64,000 nt of DNA from Dermatophagoides farinae. Lineage: Eukaryota > Arthropoda > Arachnida > Sarcoptiformes > Pyroglyphidae. Positions 26,001 to 37,300 of the stretch are shown one piece after another. Under the pieces are notes generated by a model. That model made no database searches, was not told the origin of the DNA, and saw nothing but the letters and a program-made list of their open reading frames with translations. How positions within the stretch are numbered: the stretch's first letter is position 1; the number at the start of each line of letters is the position of its first letter. Location: NCBI RefSeq assembly GCF_024713945.1, contig NC_134683.1, positions 3,411,501 to 3,475,500 of the forward strand. The letters run 5' to 3'. A program made the translations under genes and the position numbers.

Positions 26001-27985
26001 CGAAATCGGATGTTGAATAAACCATCGACTGACTACCTACTTACCATCACAATGGTAATGGTAATAATCACCTGTGGTGGCGTGTTAACGTTTTATTTAT
26101 GTCATAATTACCGTTGAATTTTTTTTTGAAGTGATTCATATTGTAGTTGTTCATCATCAGTCAAAAAAAAAAATTCGATAATTTCGATAGAAAAAAAGCA
26201 CCCATAATAATTTACCGGGAATCGAGTTAGTGTGTGTACGTGTGTGTGTGTGTGTGTGTGTGAGGGGGTGGTCATTTTAGCCCACCATTAACATTATCAT
26301 CATCATCATCATCGTCGTGGTCGTTGTCGTCATCATAGTCATCGTTAATCGAACACGTCAAAATTTTTTTTTTCACTTTTTTTTGTTGTTCCAAAATTTT
26401 CGAGAACCAGAAAAGAGACAGAGTGAGAGTGAGAGAGAAATTATTAATTATTACCTAGTTTGCCAAAGCAAGCAATAAATCGACATATATTACCCGCACA
26501 CACACACACACACACACCAACATACACACCTGAAGTAATATGACTTTATACAGGAATCGATTCTTAACATTTTTTTCCTTTTAAATATTCTGCAATATGT
26601 AACCATATATATCGATTTTGACGAATTGACAATTTTTTCGACCAAGAAAAAAAAAATTCCACACACACACACATGATACATATCGATTAACAAAATAGAT
26701 TCTATTTTTGTCATTACAAAAATTTTTTCCAAAAAAAAACCCGATTCAATTTGATTGAAAATCATCAAAATTGAATCGACTAAAACATGAATATCTGATA
26801 ACATTCATTTTTTTACCTTACCTTTTATCATTTTCATCTTGTTTATCACTTTTGATTCATTTGGGTAGTGTTTTTTTTTATTGAATTTTTTATTTTGTTG
26901 CTACTGCTTTTGGGTTTTTTTTTGGAGATTTCAATAATTTATAACCAAAACAAAAACGAAAAAACAAAAAAAAATAGAGAAATTCAAAGAAATGAAGATT
27001 AAAATCAATGAAACTTTTTTTTTTACCGAGTTTTATTATATTCGATATTTAGCTTATTTAGCAATTGTCAACACTGTTATTTTTGTTGCTTGAGAATCGG
27101 TTCGTGTGCGATTGTGTGTGTGTGTGTGTGTCAGTTACCTGTCAACCAAAGAATATTATTATCGTTATTGAACGGAATAATTTTCTTTTTCTCTCTCAAC
27201 AACAACAACAACAAAAAAAGTTTATAGAATTCATTTTACAATTAAAATTGATTTTTTTTTTTGTCTTTCATTCTTTCTTTCTGACTTGTCATCAGTTATT
27301 ATTTTTTTTTTATTCTCATATTATTCAGAATCATAAAAGATGATGATTAGCTCAATAAATTATATGGACGGCTAAAATTTATTATTCTGACTCGATTTTT
27401 TTTTTTTTTTTTGATTATTATGGTTGCCATTTTTTTTTCTTTCATCATCATCATCATTCGATATCGATTGTCGTTTGTTGTCGTTGTAAGAATCAAATTC
27501 TGTGTCTGGGTCTGTCTCTGTGTGTGTGTGTCTGTTTTTTTTTGTAGCTTGATTTTTCAAAAGAAGAAAATTATTTCTAATAATAATAAGTCATTACAAG
27601 TAATGTCTGTATGCGTGTGTGTGTGTGTGTACATAATTATTAATTATTCACTATAGATTTCAATTATTCAATGATGAATATGATTATTGTACACAATTAA
27701 TTATCATTTTTCTTCTTCATATTCAAACTATCATCATCATGATTATTGTAATCAACATAAAGAATCAGAAAAACAAAACAATTTTGATGATCTTAATGCA
27801 TGATGATAATAATAATGATTATTGTAATGATCATTATTGAATTTCATTTCATTTCATATTTTTTTTTTTTTTTGGTGGAAAAAAAATTCTATTCTCTATT
27901 CGTTTGATTTTTGATTTTATTGTATCATCATCAACAAACAAAAATAGAGTTATGATGATGAAAAAGAATTCATTTTCAAGACAAT

Positions 27986-28003
27986 GGCCGCCATCTTTTG
28001 GCC
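27986..28003 (+). promoter_or_regulatory. YY1/CTCF-like motif (GGCCGCCATCTTTTGGCC)
   Basis: The 18-nt sequence GGCCGCCATCTTTTGGCC contains the YY1-type core CCGCCATCTT and is followed by a second GGCCAT. It is unusually GC-rich for this region. It shares the CGCCA(T/C)CT core with the motifs at 545, 6457 and 34176. Confidence 0.3.
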
Positions 28004-31000
28004 ATTATTTTCTCTAGATTTTTTTTTATGATTTTTAACACTTTAAATGCCACACATGTCACTATAGAAAATGTTATCAAAATGTTGGCCACTTGAAGTG
28101 TGTTAAATAGAAATTCTTCTTGAAAAAACGCCCACACACCAACACACAAACAGATTCTAATAGCCGATGGCCGTACACGTATTAACATATTGAGATCATT
28201 ATTATTGACAAAATGAGAAAAAAAATTGATTAAAATTCAATCAAAACATTTCATGTGTCCATTTATATATATGAATTTTAAATTCATATTCCATAAACGT
28301 TTCATATTGTCCATGTTGTTGTTGTTGTTGTTGTTAATCGTGTTTTTTTTTCTTTGAAAATCTCGATCGTTGAAATTCAATTATTGGAATTTTTCATCAT
28401 CAACAGATCACTATTTTTTTCTGAATAGTCACGAATTCAATAACAACAACAACAACAACGAAAAACGATTAAATTAAATCGAAAATTTTTTCGTTTTTTC
28501 GTTGGTTCAAACATTTTAAAAATTTTCAATGTTTGAAAATGATTTTTCATTTGATTTTGATTTTTTTTTGTTGCTCAAATGAAAATCCGTGTGCGTGTGT
28601 GTGTGTTTAGAATATTCTGTTAGGTTCATCATCATCATAATCAGGAATCGATCCTGATTCAATGGAGAGGTTGGTTGGCTATACAGACTGATTGCTTGAG
28701 GATGTGAAATCCAAAATAAAAAAAATGTCCATATACATTAATATGATGGTGAAATTGGTGATGAAAAAGTTTTTTGTTGAAATTTTATTTGATCATCATC
28801 AACAACAAAGAGAGAGAAAAAAATATGAAAATAACAATCATCATCATCAACGGATTTGAATAAAAGTTTGTCGAATTTTTTTTTGTCTGGTTTAGATGAA
28901 AAATATTGGGAAATTGTTGTAAATTCCACCACCACCACCACCACCGCACACACACACACACACAAATCACATTGTAATACAATGTTGTTGTTGAATATAT
29001 TTTCTCGATGGTGGTGGTTGTTGTTGTTGTTGTTGATGTTGTTATTGTGTAAAGATTGATTGGATCAAATTTAAACTTTTCTCTCTCTCTCCCTCTCTCA
29101 GTCTTTTTCAATCGGAAAGTTTTTTTTTGTCTTTTATTGTCTTATAAATTATTAGATTTATATTCATATTAGATGTTGTTGTTATTGTTGTTGTTGTTGT
29201 TCGATTCGATAATGGAACAAATCATTATCATCATCATGATCATCAAAACAAATCAGAGAAAACAGAAAACTGAAAACAACAACAAAAAAAACGATAATAA
29301 CATTTGAATGAAATATGAATATGTTCCACACACAACAAAACATTCGAATGTTTGAATGATGAATAAATAAATGAATGGCTATTATGATGATAATGGCCAT
29401 GTATGGGGTGGTTATAGCATTGGGTACAATAAGTAAATAGTATCCCTATTTCCATATTTTTTTTTTCGTTTTAATTTTTGCTTGAATACACCACTCGTTT
29501 CGTTTCGTTTTGTTGGGTAATAGTTTGAAAATCGGTTGGAAACAAAAAAAGTTCTCCGTTCTTTTTTCTTTTTTTTTTTTTTTTGTTTTGTCTGACAGAA
29601 TTCGATTATCGATTCGGTAAATCATTCTGAGAGATGAGAAAATGACATCTATTCATTTTTTTTTTTTTAGTTTTAGTTTTGCATTTGCAATCCAATGGTT
29701 TTTTGTTTTCGATGATAATGATGATGATGATGGCCATATTGGGATCATTCAACCAGAACCACGAAGAAAAACAAAACAAAAATCACCATAACTGATCCAA
29801 TTAATCCAATTAATTAATCAAAAGAAAATGAATAAATGAAAAATCATTTGATCACATATTCGAAATCGGATGTATCTAGAAAAAGAGAAAAAAAAATTGA
29901 GCTAAATTGATTAAAATTATCCAAAAAAAAGAGAGAGAGAGATAATTAACGTCAAAATGAAACAATATGGTTAATGTTGCAGAATCGTTTTTTTTTGTTT
30001 CTGTCTCTTGACTTGGGGTGATGGTGGTGGTGGGGTTCAAAATCATCGAACATGAACACAAAATGAATATATTACATGCATATATATCAATGACTCATAC
30101 ATCCGTTTTGAATATTCATATTCGACCAAAAAAAAAGAAAAAGAAAAAACGATTCTCGAAATAATTCTTTCACTTTTTGATGGTTTTGGATTTTGGTCAC
30201 TATATTATATCACTTTAATGTGCTATCGATAATGATGATGATAATGGCCATTATATCTCATAATATCTTCTGGAAACCAAAAACGAAAAACCAAAAACGA
30301 AAACGAAAAAAAATGTCAAAACTTTTCTACGGTTCGAATGTTTTGTTTTTCATTCGTTCGAACGGTCATCGTGTGTGTGTGTGTACATATAGTGGGGGCA
30401 ATTCAAATAATTTGTATTCACTCAGGTATAATTAGACTTTTTTTTGCATTTCGATTCCAACTGACTTTTTTTGTTGTTGTTGTTGTTGTTATTAATTGTA
30501 TTCACACGGTATCATCATCATCATCATCATCATTATCAGGCGAGTATGAAAAAAATTTTCAGAAATTGTTACAATTTTCTTCTTCTTTTTTTCCCGTATT
30601 ATCATCATCATCATCATCATCATTATTATGAATTCATTTATGATTCCGATTTCGTATCAGTCAAAAAAAAACCCGACTTGATCCTTGAATTCATTTTTTT
30701 TTGTTGCTGCTGCTGATGATGAAACCTTAATGATGACATTATTATGCATGAATTGTCATGATTAACAACAACCGCAACAACAACAACAACAATGACGAAA
30801 TTTCATTCATCAACAATTACAATTGGAACGATCGACCCGAAGAAAATTTCGAATCAAAAAAACAAAAAACAAAAAAAACGATTCGAATGGAATTTCCGAA
30901 CAAATGCAAAAAAAAAGAAAAACACAAAGACTAATGGTCCGTCGATTTTTAGTGTTTCTCCTTCTCTCTCTCTCACGATTTTTACCAGAAAAAAAAATCA

Positions 31001-31517
31001 AATTGATGGACAATCATCATCATCATTATAATGATCAATGTAAATTGAAACAATCAAGAAATAACAACAACAACAACGAAAAAAAAACAAAAATTTTTTT
31101 CTTATACAATAAATCGACTGATTCCGTTTGATTATTGTTGTTGAGAAATAGTAATAACAATAATTTCTCAATCAAACAAAATAACAACAACAACAACAAT
31201 TTGAAACAACAACAACAACAAAAAATCTTAAGAATTCAGAATTAAACAATCAACTAGAAACGAGAAAAAAAAAGAATGAATCAATTCCTGTGTGTTTTTT
31301 TTCTGTGTTTGTGTTTGTGTTTGAAAACAATTATCATTAACACTCATACACACACACCAACATCAATGTGTGAGCCCTGAACAACAACAACAAGAAAAAA
31401 CATCATCATCATTGCCTTTAAATGTACTTACAGAAATTGATTATTGCAAAAAAAAAAAAAATAAAAACAAGAACAACTGTAAATCAATTGAACAATTACT
31501 ATATACACAAACAAACA

Positions 31518-31546
31518 CACAACAACAACAACAACAACAACAACAA
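31518..31546 (+). repeat. (AAC)n trinucleotide repeat
   Basis: About nine AAC units, immediately 5' of the nested inverted repeat at 31552-31601. Confidence 0.9.
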
Positions 31547-31551
31547 AAACA

Positions 31552-31601
31552 GTCGATTGTCGATAATAACAAACATCGGGATCCCGCGATCAACAATCGA
31601 C
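31552..31601. repeat. Nested inverted repeat around CGGGATCCCG
   Basis: Outer arms are GTCGATTGT (31552-31560) and ACAATCGAC (31593-31601). Inside lies the perfect 10-bp palindrome CGGGATCCCG (31577-31586), a GC-rich element in very AT-rich surroundings. Confidence 0.75.
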
Positions 31602-31727
31602 AATAACCGATCCAAAACAACAAGAATTGAACACAAATGTTCACACACACACACACAATCACACTAAATGTATTTTGTGTAAATGATGATAAAAATATAA
31701 AATGATCTTTTCAATTATCATCATCAC

Positions 31728-31778
31728 CATCATCATCATCATCATCATGATCCGGATCAGGATGATGATGATGATGAT
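31728..31778. repeat. CAT/GAT hairpin with GATCCGGATC centre
   Basis: A CAT array (31728-31748) faces a GAT array (31761-31778) across the perfect palindrome GATCCGGATC (31749-31758). Together they form a potential stem of about 18 bp capped by its own small dyad. Confidence 0.7.
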
Positions 31779-34175
31779 TGTATATATTGCAAATATTTCA
31801 CCATTATCGATACAATTTATACTTGTAATAATATCGAAACACTTTTTTTTTCTTCTTCTGTTCGATTATTATCATCATCATCATGATCATCGAGTCGAGT
31901 TGAGTTGAATTCAAGTTGATGATTCTTGTTTTTCTCCATTTTTACAGAATTTTTCTGTTATTTTGTTATTATCACACTCACTTCACACAACAACAACAAC
32001 AACAACAAAAAAAGAATACGAAACACCCGCTGTTTCTGATATATCGATATATGAACAGCAAAGAATCGGTGAATTTTTTTTTTGAACAAAGAATTTCAAA
32101 TTTCTTTTCTTCTCATAGATAAATCCAATTATTGAAACACAGACAGACAAACACACACACAGTATATAATCATAATCAAGAATTTTTTTTTTGTTTTCAT
32201 TGATCATCACTATGATCATTTTCATTTGGTCTAATGATCCGTTAATTTTTTTTTCGCCTAGTGTCCAGTCTAGTGTGTGTGTGTGTGTGCATTTGTCGTT
32301 TACAAACACCGATGAAAGTGTGATTGAGACAAACAAAAAAAAAATTTTTTTTTTGTAATTTCACAAAAACAAATCATTTGTTGTTGTTGTTGCTGTTGTT
32401 AGTGTCAAACAAATTTTTTTTGTTTTTTTTTATATATTCTGTTGGTCATCATCATCATCACATACGGTTGAAAAGCAATTTCCATATTTTTCTATTTTAT
32501 TCAATTTAAGATTCATTCTCAACATACACATATAAGATCATATCAATTCAATTCAAGTGTAAAATTAGTCAGCAACAACAACAACAACAACAACGGCAGT
32601 TCTGCTTTTGCTGATTTAATTTTTTTTTTTTACTTTCGGGTAAATTATTTGTCCGAAAAAAAAACGACGACGACAACGACAACAACAACAACAACAGAAT
32701 GGAATAGAACACAGAAAAAAAATTGATGCCAGATAAAAAAAAATATTTACCGATATATATACCCGCTTATATGTTCTGTTGGAAATTCTATATTTTTTTT
32801 TGTTTTGTTTTGTTTTGTTTTTGATTCCGGTGAATAATTCTGATCTTTGATTCAAAATTGGCCTTTAATGTATTCACGAACACATGATACACACACACAC
32901 ACACACACAGACAGAACTGACAAACTGGCCACTTAATTTGATCATTTCTTTGCTGTGTTGTTGTTGTTGTTGTTCACATACATGCTGCTTACGGGCTTGA
33001 TTGTGTGTATGATGGAATTATTTTTTTTTATGATTTAGTCAACCATAATATACTTGATGATTGAATAAGATATTCAGATATTGCGAAAAAAAAACAAAAC
33101 AAAATTGATAAAATTAAATGGTCATCATCATTATTATCATCATCGGATGAAATTGAAAATGTCAAAAACAATTGCAAGCAAATTTCAAAATGCAATCATG
33201 TTTAGACCAATTTCAATGCAAAAAAAATTTTCATTTTTTCACAATTTGATGGTTTTTTTTTCACCAACTTGAAATAATGATCGATCATGGAATTATTGAC
33301 ACTTTGTTTCGGGCGTTGGTTAAATATCTGACCGACCGACCGACAACAACAAAAAAAAATATATCTATCGATAATGATGATGAACGTTCATTCATAAATG
33401 AAATGTCCTTTCTGGACATATATTTATGGTTAATGATTATAAATGGTTCGATCCGGACAAAAAAGGTGTTGAAGCGGCCAAAAAAAAAAATCTCTGTCTG
33501 ATGTCATGTGAATTTATGGAGAAATGAAATGAAATGAAAAATTTTCCCATTAAATCTACAGAATCCCCCAAAAAAAAGAGAGATTTCCAATCTACAGTTG
33601 TTGTTGTTGTTGTTGTTGAATATTTTATGATGATCGTCATCATTTTTCGTATGACGATTATAGACAGAAATTTAAATTTTGCTGAATTACTGAAATGAAA
33701 GGGATAAATTCAATTTTTCAATTTTTCAATATTGAAAGAAAAAAAAAAGATTGAAATTGAATTTTTTCTCATCTCTTTGGTCTCTTGATTCATTTTAATA
33801 TATAAATTAATTAATCCTGTTCCTATTTTGATGATGGAAAAATTCTAATCTAATCTAATCTAATATTTTGAAAATTGAAAATTGATAGATAGATTTTTTT
33901 TCTAGCAAAACAACCACCAGCTTTTATCCTAATTGAATGGCAAGAAACCATTCACTATCATCATCATCATCATATCAAATGACACACACACACACAAATT
34001 GATAGTTTTTTTTGGATGAAAATGAAAATTAATTTTTCATCATCATCATCATCATCATCATTATAATGACGGCATGGATTTGTAATTTATTTTCTTTCAA
34101 TTATTGATTTCTTTTGATGATTTTTTTTTTTGTTTTGTTTTCAATTTCGAATGATAAATTATAATGGACAGCTAC

Positions 34176-34191
34176 CGCCACCTTTTGATCG
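34176..34191 (+). promoter_or_regulatory. Promoter-proximal CGCCACCTTTTGATCG motif upstream of NUP88
   Basis: CGCCACCTTTTGATCG lies about 165 nt before the NUP88 start codon and shares the CGCCA(T/C)CT core with islands at 545 and 27986. It may be a promoter or insulator element; no factor is established. Confidence 0.25.
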
Positions 34192-34354
34192 AATGGTCGA
34201 AATAGTTTTTTTGTTGTTGTTGTTGTTGTTGGCTCACATGTGGTGTTTATTATGTGTGATGAAAAAAAATCGAAAAAAAAGCGGCATTTTGGTTTTTATT
34301 CGTTTTTTTTCTCCAAAAATAACAACAACAATTAAATCCATAGCTGAAACGACG

Positions 34355-37300
34355 ATGGCTCAAGGTAATCAAGAATATTCAATCGAATTAATTCATATAT
34401 AAAAAATTCTTGAAAATTCCAATAGCATCATCAACGGAAAACAATCAATTGGAAAAGCTTGTGGAATCGATTAAAAAACAAAAATTTGATCGTAATATTG
34501 TGGCCAATCTATCCTGTTATTATCATGATCGACTAATTGTTTGGAATGAAGATGATCAATGTCTATATGAATGTTCATTAGATGATCGTTATAATATTAC
34601 AGATATTCAGGTTAGTTTAAATTTCGAATATTCTTTCCTTTTTTTCTCGTGCCTTTCGACCACCAATCAATCAATTGGCGTGTTTGTCATATTTACCACA
34701 GAATTCATTTATATATAAATAATTTATAAATAAATTCTTTCGATAATGATAATGGCGATAATTATGGATCATGAAAATGATGTAATAATTATTCTGGATC
34801 CATTATCATCATCATCATCATCACGAAAAATCTTCACAGAATCCAATCACGATTCTGATTGAAGCTGATTCTCATTTTTGTTTTAAAGCATAAAATTTCA
34901 TCCATATATAGAATTATTATTAATCGATCAAACAAAAACTATATAGTCAAACAAAAAAAAATGATTACTTTTACTCTTCATTATCAATCAATCAATCAAT
35001 CAACCAAACATATAGGGTTCACTTGAACTTCCTCAAAAAAAAAACGCGAACAACCAAAACTAAATAAAAACAAAATATGAAAAAAAACTAATCAAACACC
35101 GTAAAAAAAACAATTGACAAAGATCTCCGAATGGAAAAAATAAAAATAAAATTTTATAGTTTTCGAACGCGTTTAATGCCAACAACAACAACAAAAAACA
35201 ATTTCCAAGAGGGGCATAAATATTGAAAATGGGGATCGAAAACACACATATCAGGTCGTATTTTATATTTGAATTTGAATTTAATTTCAATCAATATATA
35301 TATATGTTTGCTGATCACGAATGCAACAAAAATAAAGAAAACAGAAACAAACGAATGACATGCAACCTAAACAATATGCAGTACAGAATATAAAAAAAAC
35401 CGTTCAGATCATATTATCAGCAGTGATCATCGAGCTGGTTTTATTCATCCACCACATTATTACCAAATTTTTTTTGTTGTCTGCTAATTTTATCTTTTTT
35501 GCATGAAAAAAATACTGAAAAATTATAGAATTTTTTTTTATTCTTCCGATAATTCTGTTATTAGTATTGCAAGTTTCTCTATCTCTCATTTTTTTTGTTG
35601 AAAATCGAATTTATTGCGTGTGTTTGTACAAGGGATAGATAAGGAATCGAAAATACAGAATAAAAAAACACACACGAATGACATTCAACACACACACACA
35701 ATCTGTGTGTGTGTGTTGACCGATTTTTTTTATTCTTTATTCCCTATTTTCATTTCGAAAATCGATCGATTTATTTTGTTTCAATATTTGCTTTTGATTT
35801 ATTGGAACCGAAAACGAAAAAGTCTAATTTTTTTTTTAGTTTTGAAGAAAAAACTCTCAATATTATCATTATTATTGTTATTATTGTCAATTTTATTTGC
35901 ATAGAGTAAACGAGATTCTTTGTTGATTGTTGTTGTTGTTGTTGTTTTTATTGCCATTCGAATTTTGATTCGATATATTCTCCATCGTTGGTTTTTATTT
36001 TCATCGATTCTGGTTTCAAATAGACGAAAAAAAAGAGATGAGAATTAGTAGAATGAAAAAAAGTGATACTTTTTTTTTAGGTACGATGTCATTACTATTG
36101 TGACTGGTTTGGGTTTTTTTTCCCAAGCAAATTAATGGGCAGCTATATTAATGATTTTAATTGTCAAATTCGAATTGTAATCGATCGATCCAATGAGAGA
36201 ACAATTGAGAGTGAAAATGAATCAAACACTCACTGGCAAATTTTCATTCATCGACCATTTGAATTTCTCGATTCTTTTTTTTTTTTCTCTCTCTATCTCT
36301 CTATCTCATAGTTCAATGTGTCACACACATATGTATCGATTCTTGGAACCAAAAAAAAAAACTTGAAATTCATTATGTGTGTGTGTGACTGACTGACTTA
36401 TTGACTGTCTATTTGACTTGTCCTGTTCCCACACACCATATATATTTACCCCCACCCCCTCTCCGTCTTTCGCACTAATTTTCGATTTTATTCAAACAAC
36501 AATTATCGATGTTGAAAATGAATTTATTGTCATATAACCACACACACACACACACCAAATGGTGCTAATGAGTAAGCAGCAGCAGTCGTCGTATGTGCCA
36601 TTGTCATCATATATTTATAGTCAATTAATTTTTTTTTTTTTTGATCTTAATCGATCGAATGATTTCCCTCTCTCTCTCTCTCTCTATCTCTCTTTTCAAT
36701 GAAAATTCAAAATTATATAATCAATATCATCATCTTACCCCCTCCTCTCACTATTTATCTTTGTTTTTTCTTTTTCTTTTTTTTTGTCTCAAAATTCATA
36801 GATCGTTACATTGTCATCATTGCCAACATTTACTGTCAATTGGATATGTTCAAATCCAATGGAAAATTATATGGCCATTTATGGTACCGGTGGTTGTATG
36901 ATTGTTGAATTGCCAAAAAATTGGTCTTTGTCTCGCTGTAGAACAGTAGCACCAAAAACAATAACGTCTACAGCCGCCACATCGATTACCGTTGATTCGG
37001 ACCAACAACAACAACGACACCGACAAGAGACTTCCAAATTATTGATCAGGTAAGCCCAATGATGATGATTGTGAATGTGTGTGTGTGTGTGTGCATGTTC
37101 AATAAATACATAATATATATACACACAGACAATAGAAGCGTGAAAAAAAGTCACGTTCTTTTTTTTTTTTTTTGTTGATTCGAATTCGATTGTTTGTGGT
37201 TCTGGAATTTCAATTGTAACAAACTACAAACAGAATGTACGAAAAATCCATTGCCGGGCAATATTCTTTCGAAACAGTTTTTTTTATGTGTTCGATTTAT

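Larger units (their letters stand above)
26001..34354. other. Gene-free, simple-repeat-rich DNA up to the NUP88 start (part 4)
   Basis: No supportable gene before NUP88. CA/TG, CAT/ATG and AAC/GTT tracts continue. Non-repeat islands include GGCCGCCATCTTTTGGCC at 27986-28003, a nested inverted repeat at 31552-31601, and a CAT/GAT hairpin around a GATCCGGATC palindrome at 31728-31778. The last 200 bases should contain the NUP88 promoter; they carry CGCCACCTTTTGATCG at 34176-34191. Repeat density falls sharply after this point, except inside the two long NUP88 introns. Confidence 0.65.

Noticed and set aside
33440-33480. TGGTTCGATCCGG resembling a tRNA T-loop
   Set aside because: The flanking five bases do not pair and no D- or anticodon arm could be found upstream.
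1-34354. CRISPR array, mobile-element reading frames, rRNA or long terminal repeats
   Set aside because: Repeats are simple 1-4 nt units without spacers; no transposase, reverse transcriptase or rRNA-like sequence was recognised.
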